A DNA stretch of 64,000 bases from a virus: IMG/VR virus record IMGVR_UViG_3300046713_000096, positions 1 through 64,000 of that record, one strand, 5' to 3'. Position 1 is the first letter of the stretch; every line of letters begins with the position of its first letter. Positions 43,866 through 50,848 of this stretch are shown here, in pieces. Below the pieces are notes generated by a model that did not search any database, was not told the DNA's origin, and was given only the letters and a program-made list of their open reading frames with translations. A program made the position numbers and the translations under genes.

Positions 43866-43990
43866 CGTCGATGCTCCCATGTGATTTGCGTTCGCCATAG
43901 GCGCAGCACGCGCGTGCGCGAGTGCGATTGATACGAGAAGGCTGGCCTGACGAATGCCCCGAGCTGCGAAATGCAGATCGTGATCGTCAT
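43862..43990 (-). CDS. Tiny 42-residue gene, coupled on both sides
   Basis: MTITICISQLGAFVRPAFSY then a basic C-terminus. Both ends use ATGA overlaps: its ATG with the stop of 43987-44259 and its TGA with the start of 43545-43865. The double coupling supports real translation. Function unknown. Confidence 0.5.
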   Translation of the reverse strand: MTITICISQLGAFVRPAFSYQSHSRTRVLRLWRTQITWEHRR

Positions 43991-44259
43991 TCGTCCGACC
44001 TCGCATATGGCCGATAGAACATTCGAAAGAGCATCGCGGTTTCCGCGAACCACGTGAACGCCCCGTGCGCCGAATGAAACAGGGGCGTGTAGATCTGCGA
44101 GCCGTCCGCGCACGTCACGCGCGTGCGCCACATGCCGCCACGATCCGGGAAGGTGTGCGAGGTGATGCCGGCTGGATCGGTGAACACCGCACACCACCTT
44201 TCTTTGTCTTCGTCGCTGATCTGCGTGATGAACCGGGCGCGGTCGTCTTGATCAAGCAT
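43987..44259 (-). CDS. Unknown small protein
   Basis: 90 residues, ATG start overlapping the HTH gene by 8 bp. Beta-rich with WCAVFTDPAGITSHTFPDRG and PLFHSAHGAFTWFAETAMLF. Possibly a small enzyme or binding protein; no motif. Confidence 0.55.
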   Translation of the reverse strand: MLDQDDRARFITQISDEDKERWCAVFTDPAGITSHTFPDRGGMWRTRVTCADGSQIYTPLFHSAHGAFTWFAETAMLFRMFYRPYARSDE

Positions 44260-44746
44260 CGCCGTCGACCTCCTTGCGGATCCATTCTGGCACGTTCTTC
44301 TTCGCGCCCCGAATCAGATCCTCGACCTCGTCGTCGGTGAGTTCCATGCGCAGCTGCGCCGCCTTCAACGTGCCGCGCACCATGTGCCCGTGCAGTCGCA
44401 AGCCCAAGACGGCCCGCCCTTGTTCGATGGCACGACGCACGGTCGATTCGGACACGCCGAGCTTCAGCGCGATGCGCCGGTTCGAAAGTCGCTTTCGAAC
44501 CTTCACGAGCGCGATCGCCTGACACTTCGCGAGGGGCAGCGCGCGCGTCGAGCTGTAGTCGCGCGTCCCGATCAGGCGACCCCGGGGCTTGACCGTCTTC
44601 CACGTGGCGCCCGTGGCGATCTTGTAAATCGTCATGTAGCCGACGCGATATTCTTTCGCGATCGGCTTCAAGGGTTCTTTCTTGACGATGCGCTTCTTGA
44701 TCGAACGCACATCGTCGCGGGACAGCTTAGGCTCGCCTACTGGCAC
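44252..44746 (-). CDS. DNA-binding protein with two helix-turn-helix segments
   Basis: 164 residues from the GTG at 44746 (the frame is open to a TTG at 44794). The GTG lies exactly 28 nt from a CTTCAGCGG element, as does the ATG of the excisionase-like gene, which supports this start and a leaderless mRNA. First HTH: LKPIAKEYRVGYMTIYKIA (about 25-45); second: LSNRRIALKLGVSESTVRRA (about 87-106), resembling resolvase/sigma-like HTH. Probable transcription regulator; no catalytic residues. Confidence 0.6.
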   Translation of the reverse strand: MPVGEPKLSRDDVRSIKKRIVKKEPLKPIAKEYRVGYMTIYKIATGATWKTVKPRGRLIGTRDYSSTRALPLAKCQAIALVKVRKRLSNRRIALKLGVSESTVRRAIEQGRAVLGLRLHGHMVRGTLKAAQLRMELTDDEVEDLIRGAKKNVPEWIRKEVDGDA

Positions 44747-44787
44747 GCCCCTATGTATCGCGTCAGCGGGCCCGCCGCTGAAGTTTT
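44747..44787 (-). promoter_or_regulatory. Promoter with AAAACTTCAGCGG box, leaderless-type
   Basis: Minus strand: AAAACTTCAGCGG (44787-44775), then 28 nt to the start codon with ATACAT as a -10-like hexamer ending 6 nt before it. The same spacing and box occur before the excisionase-like gene (48629-48669). No Shine-Dalgarno at the right distance. Confidence 0.5.
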
Positions 44788-44818
44788 CGGTCAAACAGTT
44801 TCCCGAGAAAGCTAGCGC

Positions 44819-45118
44819 TTAGTGGGCAGGTTCGAGCGATGACGCGATGTTATCGTAACCGTTCGCACGCATGCGCATGTCGGCTGCGAGCTCTCGCAGC
44901 TCTCGCGCAAACGCCTTTCGCAAGCTGTCATCGCTCGGCAGCAACGCCGACAAGTCGGGAATGTCTTGACGATTGGCGATGTACCCGAGCAACTTGATAA
45001 CGTCCAGGCGCGTAGCGGCCACGAGCTGCGCCTTCAACAACTCGCCCTGCGTAGCCATCATGGCCCGCTTGACCTCGATCAGGTCGGCTCGTAACTGCTC
45101 GTCGCCTTCGTTGCTCAT
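44819..45118 (-). CDS. Unknown helical protein
   Basis: 99 residues, ATG start; almost wholly helical and charged (QLRADLIEVKRAMMATQGEL, LLPSDDSLRKAFARELRELA). Begins a short block of early minus genes and is close behind the DUF6283 gene. No family known. Confidence 0.55.
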   Translation of the reverse strand: MSNEGDEQLRADLIEVKRAMMATQGELLKAQLVAATRLDVIKLLGYIANRQDIPDLSALLPSDDSLRKAFARELRELAADMRMRANGYDNIASSLEPAH

Positions 45119-45125
45119 GCTGTAA

Positions 45126-45524
45126 TTACCGCTTTCGGGCCGGCTTCGATGAATCTTCTTTCGGCAACGTGTCTTCGAAGTGCAAGTGTTGCTCGCCGTC
45201 GATCACGTAGTCGCCGCCACCGAGCCGGCCCAATCGAACGAGGTAGCGCACGAGCACATTGTCGCCGTCGGTCAGCTGATTGTGAAGCCAGCCAATGCAC
45301 GGCCTCTCGCGACCGACTGGCGACTCGTGACAGGCCATGATGTGCAGCGCGTCAATGTCGAGATTCGCCTCGCCGACTCGCGCGATCGTGTTCGTGAGTC
45401 GACGATGCGCAGCGCGGTCATAGCCGAGCGGGATCTTCGTTGGATCGGCGCCGACCTTCCACGGGCATTTGCGACACTGGCGTCGGCGCGTGCGTGACGG
45501 CGGCTCTTTGTCGTCGTCGGTCAC
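45126..45524 (-). CDS. DUF6283 family zinc-binding phage protein
   Basis: 132 residues, GTG start. Pattern of DUF6283: RRRQCRKCPWKVG (16-26) with KIPLGYDRAAHR, then MACHESPVGRERPCIGWL (about 64-81). The Cys and His residues form a zinc-ribbon-like site. Widespread in actinophages and other phages; function unknown. Next to further Cys-rich small proteins. Confidence 0.75.
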   Translation of the reverse strand: MTDDDKEPPSRTRRRQCRKCPWKVGADPTKIPLGYDRAAHRRLTNTIARVGEANLDIDALHIMACHESPVGRERPCIGWLHNQLTDGDNVLVRYLVRLGRLGGGDYVIDGEQHLHFEDTLPKEDSSKPARKR

Positions 45525-45526
45525 GT

Positions 45527-46180
45527 TCAGGCCTTCGGGATGTTCGTCAGGTCGCGCTTCAAGTTGTCGATGAAGATGCGCATCAGCTCGATCGTGTTGT
45601 CGAGCGTGTCGCCCACGAGCTCGGCTTGCATCCGAACGATCAGGCCGGCGACTGCGAGCGCTGTCACTCGTCGCTGACTGTTCCGCTCCATGATCGACAT
45701 AACAGCTCGCACCGCTTCGACGACGGTCAGCGGATTGTAAGCGACTGCTTTGATCCCGTGCTTCTTGAAGCTGTCACCGAGTGCCGGCTCGTGGGGCGTG
45801 CCGCCCTCGCTCACGAGCTCGGCTTCGTAGATGCCGGCGAACTCTCGAAGCGCGAACGTCAGCGCGGTCAGCACGTTGACCTTCGACGTCGTCTTGTTGT
45901 TGAAGACACCGTGCGCCTGCACGTCGATGCACTGCTCACTCGTCGGTCGGATCTCGACGATGAAGATCGTCGACTCGCCACGCAGGTCAGAGATCGCCTT
46001 GCTCAGCTTGTCGATCGGCATCGTCTTCAGTCGATCGATGAACTCGCCGTCGCTCTTCGCTTCGTCGTCCATGGCTTTCCTTTTCGCGCGCACGCGTTCG
46101 AGCGCACGCGTCACATCGGCGACCGTGAAGCCCCCGTTTCGGATCGCATGTGCGCCCTTGATGAAGTCGTCGGTCGTCAT
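45527..46180 (-). CDS. Unknown phage protein, mostly helical
   Basis: 217 residues from the ATG at 46180, coupled to the upstream gene by ATGA; the frame to 46459 is a shadow. N-terminal helices with charged clusters, a beta segment STIFIVEIRPTSEQCIDVQA, and the C-terminal helical half (RRVTALAVAGLIVRMQAELV). No recognised domain. Confidence 0.6.
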   Translation of the reverse strand: MTTDDFIKGAHAIRNGGFTVADVTRALERVRAKRKAMDDEAKSDGEFIDRLKTMPIDKLSKAISDLRGESTIFIVEIRPTSEQCIDVQAHGVFNNKTTSKVNVLTALTFALREFAGIYEAELVSEGGTPHEPALGDSFKKHGIKAVAYNPLTVVEAVRAVMSIMERNSQRRVTALAVAGLIVRMQAELVGDTLDNTIELMRIFIDNLKRDLTNIPKA

Positions 46181-46503
46181 CGCTTCACGTCCAGGTAGGC
46201 GCGCTTGAGCCGAGCGCGTGTGAGCTCGTCGAGCGACCCGACGGCCTTCAGCAGCGCGACGAACGACTCGCACCACAGGCAGCCACTCAAGGTGTCGTCG
46301 GTCGGCTTCGTGACGGCCCTCACGCCCCGGGCACGCAAGAGAGGGCCTTCGGGGTCGAGCTTGAACCCGGCGAGTGCAGGGCACGCGCAGCGGTCGTGCA
46401 CGAGGCACCCCGCGGTCAGGATGAAGTCGAGCCCGAGGGGCTTCGACTCGCACGTGCACAGCATCTCGATCAGGGTCGTCGCGGTCGTCGCATCGTCGGC
46501 CAT
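46177..46503 (-). CDS. Cysteine-rich small protein
   Basis: 108 residues, ATG start. Cysteines at C16, C18, C33, C38, C40, C73 and C76 (LIEMLCTCESKPLGLDF, GCLVHDRCACPALAG, SGCLWCESFVALL) suggest zinc binding. First gene of a leftward block next to the attachment site. Unknown function. Confidence 0.6.
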   Translation of the reverse strand: MADDATTATTLIEMLCTCESKPLGLDFILTAGCLVHDRCACPALAGFKLDPEGPLLRARGVRAVTKPTDDTLSGCLWCESFVALLKAVGSLDELTRARLKRAYLDVKR

Positions 46504-46582
46504 CCCGTCACCTGCCTTCCGCGCGGAAAGCTACCGTGCCCTGCTCGCCGTCGCGCGCCCCAAAGCACTGAACATCGCGGGC

Positions 46583-46862
46583 ACTGTCTGGGTGACTGTC
46601 TGGGCTTCAGTCGCCCGCGATGCTCTTCGGCCCCGTCATTCGCGTCGAAAACAGCTTGTTTTTCAGTCTTAGTAGCCGAGGTGAGACTCGAACTCACACG
46701 ACCCGAAGGTCACCGGATTTTGAGTCCCGTCGAATACCATGCTAGGGTGCTCTTCGGCGAGTTTAGAAGGGTCTGACCTTCCAAAACTTCACTGAACAGA
46801 CCCACCCAGACAGTAACCCAGACAGTTGCCCGAAGGACCCAGACAGTCGGGCACTGTCTGGG
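46583..46862. other. Phage attachment site (attP) with arm-type repeats and core
   Basis: A 392-bp gene-free stretch. Left arm: ACTGTCTGGG at 46583 and 46595 (12-bp period). Right arm: inverted CCCAGACAGT at 46805, 46817 and 46838, and a direct copy at 46853. Between them, 46673-46730 matches the 3' half of a tRNA-Leu. Integrase starts 34 bp further on. Paired arm sites around a tRNA-derived core is the lambda-integrase attP layout; both arms present implies the site is not split by integration. Confidence 0.7.
46583..46862. repeat. Six copies of ACTGTCTGGG / CCCAGACAGT arm-type site
   Basis: Two direct copies on the left (46583-46592, 46595-46604) and four on the right (46805-46814, 46817-46826, 46838-46847 inverted; 46853-46862 direct). 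The last two form a near palindrome around CGGGC. Probably the sites of the integrase N-terminal domain. Confidence 0.75.
46673..46759 (-). tRNA. tRNA-Leu(CAA)-like remnant (3' half intact)
   Basis: Minus strand: anticodon loop CTCAAAA (anticodon CAA), long variable arm GACC-TTCG-GGTC, T arm GTGAG-TTCGAGT-CTCAC and acceptor strand CTCGGCT-A are all good. The 5' half keeps GCCGAAG but its D-arm does not pair and the acceptor stem mismatches at both ends. So it is best read as the attP identity block that would rebuild a host tRNA-Leu 3' end on integration, not a working gene. Confidence 0.5.
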
Positions 46863-46895
46863 TGCAGCGATAGCCTACAAAACAAGAGGTATTTG

Positions 46896-48233
46896 ATGTC
46901 GAAAGCACAGGGAAAAGCACCGATCGTCGAGGCCCGCGCACGCGGCACCGTCGAATGGCGTCCCGAAAAAGGGGGGCGCTACATTGCCAAGATCAGCGCC
47001 CCCGGTGGTCGGCGCGTGTATGAAGAAATGGTCGACGACGATGGGGCCTTTCTGTTCACCGACAGAGAGAAGGACGAAGACGCGGCCCGTCGATGCGCTG
47101 CCGAGTATTCGGCAGCGGTGCGCAACACCGACGCGCCCATGCCCGACCGGCTTCGGTTCGAAACGACCGTGCGCATGTTCGGCGAAGAGTGGACGTCGGG
47201 AAAACTTCTGCTGAAGCACGGCAAGGTCAAACGGCTGAAGGCCAAGAAGTCGGTCGACGACGACGTGCGCCGACTCGAACAACACGTCTACCCGTACATC
47301 GGAACGCTGGCCGTCTCGGCCGTGACTGAGCAGCACATCGAACAAGCTTTCGCGAAGGCATGGGTCGCCTTCGAAAAGCGATACGGCTACGAGCCTTCAT
47401 CTGGTACGCGACGTCAGGTGTACATGGTGACGCACCGGCTCTTCGACCTGTCGGTCAGGCCCGGGCGCTTGCGCAAAGACAACCCGGTCGACATCGGGCT
47501 CTTGCCCGAGCCCGATCCCGAGAAGCTCTACAGCTATTTGTACCCGAGCGAGCTTTTGATGTTGCTGAAGTGCGTCGAGATCCCGATCGAGCGTCGCGTT
47601 TACTACGCGCTCGCGACGTACACCGGCCTGCGCAAGGGCTCGATCCTTGTCGCGTCGAAAAGGAAACGGGGCAACGCGAACGAAGACGATAACCTGATCA
47701 AGCGCTACCTGTGGTCGTCGATCGACCTCGAACACTCGACCGTGCTCAGCTTGATCAACAAGAACGGCAGACCACAACTTTTCGATCAGCTCGACGACAC
47801 ACTGCCCGGGCTCGGCTCGCTGATCGAGTTGCTTCGTCGCTGGCGTGAATACAGCGGATGGCCACCTGACTCGGCACCGATCATCGAGACGCTTCACTGT
47901 CGACGACGCAACGAAGCCGCGACGCTTCGACAAGATCTGCTCGTCGCTGGCGTCACGCGCGGCATACTCTTCTCGAACACCGACGAGATCCAAGCGCTGC
48001 GCTTTCACGACTTGCGCGCGACGTTCGTCACGTGGGCAAAGCGCGCAGGCAAACACGACGGCTGGATCAAGCATCGGACCGGCCACATCACCGACACGAT
48101 CATGGAACGATACAACCGCGCAGCGAGCAACGTCAGCGAGCTGCGCATGAAGCCCGGCCCGTTCCCTGACATCTCGCTTGCGATTCCCGAGCTCGTCGAC
48201 GTCAACGTGACTCGGCTGAAGCGTCGACGCTAG
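46896..48233 (+). CDS. int: Tyrosine recombinase/phage integrase
   Basis: 445 residues from the ATG at 46896 (AGAGGT 6 nt upstream). N-terminal strand-rich arm-binding-like domain (WRPEKGGRYIAKISAPGGRR), central SAM-like core-binding domain (about 80-190), C-terminal catalytic domain: TGLRKGS (catalytic Arg about 246), FHDLRATF (His/Arg about 371-374), HRTGH (about 393-397) and Tyr in ERYNRA (about 406). Next to attP, divergent from the minus genes and convergent with the excisionase-like gene. Confidence 0.9.
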   Translation: MSKAQGKAPIVEARARGTVEWRPEKGGRYIAKISAPGGRRVYEEMVDDDGAFLFTDREKDEDAARRCAAEYSAAVRNTDAPMPDRLRFETTVRMFGEEWTSGKLLLKHGKVKRLKAKKSVDDDVRRLEQHVYPYIGTLAVSAVTEQHIEQAFAKAWVAFEKRYGYEPSSGTRRQVYMVTHRLFDLSVRPGRLRKDNPVDIGLLPEPDPEKLYSYLYPSELLMLLKCVEIPIERRVYYALATYTGLRKGSILVASKRKRGNANEDDNLIKRYLWSSIDLEHSTVLSLINKNGRPQLFDQLDDTLPGLGSLIELLRRWREYSGWPPDSAPIIETLHCRRRNEAATLRQDLLVAGVTRGILFSNTDEIQALRFHDLRATFVTWAKRAGKHDGWIKHRTGHITDTIMERYNRAASNVSELRMKPGPFPDISLAIPELVDVNVTRLKRRR

Positions 48234-48628
48234 GCCAGGCCGTTGCGCTTGAGCATGCGCTGAACGGTATCGCCGAACTCGCCCTTTGGTTTCGGCTTCG
48301 CATCGGCCTCGGGTTTCACCTTCTTGGGGCCGATGCGTCGCGCGGCCAAAAACTTCGCGAGCTCTGACCGCTGCATCATGAGTCGACGACCGACCCGGCT
48401 GACTTCGCATTCGCCTCGCTCGGCAGCTGCGACGATGCGCTTCCACGGGTAGTCATCGCTGCGGATGTTGATCCAGTCGCCGTCATTCGCGGGCAACGCT
48501 CGCTCGGTGAGCGCGCCCAAGAGCTCGCGCACGGTCATGTCGAGCGGGTCGCCGCCCGAGAAAAGCGACGGCGCAGGCCGTGGTGCTTCTTGAACCGCTT
48601 CGACTCGGGGCGGGTGCTTCTTCGACAT
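48230..48628 (-). CDS. Excisionase-like DNA-binding protein
   Basis: 132 residues from the ATG at 48628; overlaps the integrase stop tail-to-tail by 4 bp. About residues 55-100 form a winged-helix/MerR-like DNA-binding unit (DDYPWKRIVAAAERGECEVS, RVGRRLMMQRSELAKFLAAR) as in excisionase and Xis-family proteins. The C-terminus is lysine-rich. Position beside int suggests a recombination directionality factor. Preceded by the same promoter box as 44252-44746. Confidence 0.6.
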   Translation of the reverse strand: MSKKHPPRVEAVQEAPRPAPSLFSGGDPLDMTVRELLGALTERALPANDGDWINIRSDDYPWKRIVAAAERGECEVSRVGRRLMMQRSELAKFLAARRIGPKKVKPEADAKPKPKGEFGDTVQRMLKRNGLA

Positions 48629-48669
48629 GCCGATCAGATACCGGCTCGTCGGGCTTCCGCTGAAGTTTT
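48629..48669 (-). promoter_or_regulatory. Promoter with AAAAACTTCAGCGG box, leaderless-type
   Basis: CTTCAGCGG followed by exactly 28 nt before the ATG at 48628, with TATCTG at -10-like distance (6 nt from the start). Same architecture as 44747-44787, so both genes may be coregulated. Confidence 0.5.
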
Positions 48670-48751
48670 TAGAGTGAGGCGCGCGCCCGTTTGGGGGCTT
48701 CAATGGGGCCGACCCCGAGGGCGGGTCGGAAGGGCGCGCGCCGATCCCGGG

Positions 48752-48985
48752 TTACCGCCTCTCGCGCGCGCACGCAAGGGGGTCGGCATGGATCGGGCAC
48801 GACGTCGCCAGCCTGTGACTCGCTTCGGCGTCCCGTCGCACGCGCGCTGCCTGTAGCCCTGCATGATCCACGGGCAGCGCAGTGCTTGGGTCGTACACCA
48901 TTGTGCGCGCGTATTTGTTTTCTTCCCTACGAACGCGATCCGCGCGCACGCACGCGAGGGCGACTTGTCTTTCGTCGTGGTTCAT
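48752..48985 (-). CDS. Doubtful small ORF
   Basis: 77 residues from an ATG at 48985 inside the next upstream gene. MNHDERQVALACVRADRVRR then a basic, motif-free sequence. It would fill an otherwise empty interval of about 300 bp, but there is no ribosome site and composition is poor. Otherwise 48670-48926 shows nothing else I can support. Confidence 0.25.
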   Translation of the reverse strand: MNHDERQVALACVRADRVRREENKYARTMVYDPSTALPVDHAGLQAARVRRDAEASHRLATSCPIHADPLACARERR

Positions 48986-49127
48986 CCGGCCAGCATGGTT
49001 CACAGAGGGTCACGACGCCAGCTTGCCAACACGGCAAGCACCACATGCCCATGCGCCCGTCGACGAGCTCTGCATAGAATGGCATCGGCTGCGCGTGCCC
49101 CGCGGGGCACCTGAAGTGCTGGGTCAC
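48927..49127 (-). CDS. Small zinc-ribbon protein
   Basis: 66 residues from a GTG at 49127 just after the upstream stop. Motif HFRCPAGH ... MWCLPCWQAG ... LCEPCW gives four to six Cys/His ligands. Arg-rich C-terminus. Function unknown. Confidence 0.5.
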   Translation of the reverse strand: MTQHFRCPAGHAQPMPFYAELVDGRMGMWCLPCWQAGVVTLCEPCWPDEPRRKTSRPRVRARGSRS

Positions 49128-49128
49128 T

Positions 49129-49377
49129 TCACTTCCGCCGTTTCTCGATGAACTGATCGACGACAGCGTATGCGAGCACCGGCCAAACCAGCGCCACGAG
49201 AAACCACGTGTAAAGCCCCATGCCCGAGTAGTAGCCGCCGCCGTCACCGTAGCCCTGTCGGCGGCGCTTCATCGCTGCGAGGTGTCGCCGTTCCGAGCCC
49301 GTCATGTAGATGACGTGCGCGAAGCCAATCGCAAGCCAGACGCACGCACCGGTCAGGACCCATCGCATCGCCGTCAT
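49129..49377 (-). CDS. Small membrane protein (two TM)
   Basis: 82 residues from the ATG at 49377, coupled to the PadR-like gene by ATGA. Two TM helices: WVLTGACVWLAIGFAHVIYM and GLYTWFLVALVWPVLAYAVV, separated by a basic loop with GYGDGGGYYSG. Possibly a superinfection-exclusion or lysis-modulating protein; not identified. Confidence 0.6.
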   Translation of the reverse strand: MTAMRWVLTGACVWLAIGFAHVIYMTGSERRHLAAMKRRRQGYGDGGGYYSGMGLYTWFLVALVWPVLAYAVVDQFIEKRRK

Positions 49378-49673
49378 CTCCAAACCTCGCAAGCCGCTTC
49401 CCATGCCTTCAGCGCGAGAACACCTTCGCGCGTCGCATAGTACATCCGACGAGAGGGACCGATCTCGCCGACGGGCGGAAGCTCTCGACGCGACCACAGG
49501 AAGCCGCTCTTGACCAGTCGCCCAAGTAGCACGTACATCGTGCCTCGCTTCACGTCGGCAGCTCGACAGAGCTGCAACCCATACGAGCCACCGAGATCCA
49601 CGATCATCGAAAGGATCTTCTGCTCGGTCGAACTGAGTCGCGTCGCGTTGCAGTTGTTCGCTTGTGGCGGCAT
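49374..49673 (-). CDS. PadR/winged-helix-like regulator
   Basis: 99 residues from the ATG at 49673, overlapping the upstream stop (TGATG). Winged helix: STEQKILSMIVDLGGSYGLQ, GTMYVLLGRLVKSGFLWSRR, then MYYATREGVLALKAWE, the 'R.YY.lT..G' segment of PadR proteins. No ligand domain. May control phage or neighbouring genes. Confidence 0.65.
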   Translation of the reverse strand: MPPQANNCNATRLSSTEQKILSMIVDLGGSYGLQLCRAADVKRGTMYVLLGRLVKSGFLWSRRELPPVGEIGPSRRMYYATREGVLALKAWEAACEVWR

Positions 49674-50296
49674 CAAACCTTCTTCGGCGCCACGCGCTGC
49701 AGCTGCGTCGTCGGCGAATAGAGATCGCGAAAGGTCACGACCGCTGCGTTCTGCACGAAATCCCAAGCCTGCCCGGTGTGATCCTTGTTGCCGGACGCGT
49801 CGGGCGTGAAGTGATTTAGCAGCGCATGCAGAAGCTCGTGCATGAGCGGCTGCCCCGTGCCGATCATCTCTTTCGCGAGCGACTTGCGGATGATCGCCAG
49901 CGGCACGCGCTCGAAGGCGCTCGACACGTCGGTCAGGTAGGCCGCGATGCGCTTGCCGAACATCGCTGCGCCGATTTGATCGACGAGCTCGTCGTCAGCG
50001 AAGTGCACCCCGATCCTCGGGAACACGGTTTCGGCGCCAGCGTCCCCCGGGCGCCACGAGCGCCACGCTGTGAAGATTGCAGTCGTCGCGGTCTGACACG
50101 CGTCGAGAAGCAAAAGCCTCTCGCCGTCCGAGCCAGGCGGGTCGATCACGATGACGTCGACCCCGAGCACGCTTGTGCGGATCAGCTGTGCGCCCTTCGG
50201 CCACGAGAGCCGGCGCATGTTGATCCATCCGACCACGCCGACCACGCTGAAGCCGATCATCGTTGCCACGACCACAAACCAAGCTTGTGTGCTCAT
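49673..50296 (-). CDS. Membrane-anchored zinc metalloprotease candidate (HELLH)
   Basis: 207 residues from the ATG at 50296. N-terminal TM helix (FVVVATMIGFSVVGVVGWI), then a soluble domain with LMHELLHALLNHFTP (about 155-169): HExxH with a downstream His, typical of zincin peptidases. Precedes the PadR-like gene with overlap. Secretion side of the active site is unknown; may act on cell envelope or host proteins. One of three HExxH proteins in the window. Confidence 0.55.
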   Translation of the reverse strand: MSTQAWFVVVATMIGFSVVGVVGWINMRRLSWPKGAQLIRTSVLGVDVIVIDPPGSDGERLLLLDACQTATTAIFTAWRSWRPGDAGAETVFPRIGVHFADDELVDQIGAAMFGKRIAAYLTDVSSAFERVPLAIIRKSLAKEMIGTGQPLMHELLHALLNHFTPDASGNKDHTGQAWDFVQNAAVVTFRDLYSPTTQLQRVAPKKV

Positions 50297-50301
50297 ACAC
50301 A

Positions 50302-50829
50302 CTAGGCTAACCGAAGAAATGACCACTCGGGCCCGTCGTACCCTCGCCACATTTCGAGCTGCGCGCTGTAGGGCAACATGAGCGGGCGCCTCGGGTGCCC
50401 GTCTTTGGACATGCCCAAGCACCACGGCTCGACGTCGAGCTCGTCCGATGCCTCTGCAAGCCAGCGCAGCGACCGCGCACGGGGGTCAGGTGGCACCTGC
50501 AGTATCGACGCACCCCATGCGAAGACGACGGCGTCTGTGTCCTGCAGGCGCGCGCGCACGGCTGCGATGTTCGACAGCACGCGCCCTGTTCTGTGGCGCA
50601 GTTCTTTGGGGTCGGTCGCGCGCAAAGAAAACAGGTTCACGACATACATGCGCCCATATCCGAGGCGCTGTGCGAATCCGATGCATTTGCGAATCGTAGG
50701 GTCGTCGACCTCGCCGTCTGCGACCGACGGATTCAGCATTACAAACGTAATCGTTCGCAAGCCATGCCAGTCGCGTAGCAGCCAAAAGCGGTTTTCGCCC
50801 GCGCGATCGATATATGCTTTTCGGATCAT
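50302..50829 (-). CDS. DUF1643 family protein
   Basis: 175 residues, ATG start. Strong DUF1643 pattern: TFVMLNPSVADGEVDDPTIR (28-47), RKCIGFAQRLGYGRMYVVNL and FSLRATDPKEL. Enzyme-like fold, common in phages and mobile elements, biochemical role unknown. Next to the cytosine methyltransferase. Confidence 0.85.
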   Translation of the reverse strand: MIRKAYIDRAGENRFWLLRDWHGLRTITFVMLNPSVADGEVDDPTIRKCIGFAQRLGYGRMYVVNLFSLRATDPKELRHRTGRVLSNIAAVRARLQDTDAVVFAWGASILQVPPDPRARSLRWLAEASDELDVEPWCLGMSKDGHPRRPLMLPYSAQLEMWRGYDGPEWSFLRLA

Positions 50830-50848
50830 CGCTTCCGCACCCGGATCG

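Noticed and set aside
45527-46459. 310-residue reading of the 45527 gene
   Set aside because: The first 90 residues are the other frame of the Cys-rich gene; the ATG at 46180 with ATGA coupling is the sensible start.
46673-46759. A working phage tRNA-Leu
   Set aside because: D-arm does not pair and acceptor stem ends mismatch; position between integrase arm sites explains it better as attP core.
48590-49151. Plus-strand ORFs in 48.6-49.1 kb
   Set aside because: Several overlapping frames with Arg/His/Pro-rich noise and no start signals; antisense zinc-ribbon gene is more convincing.
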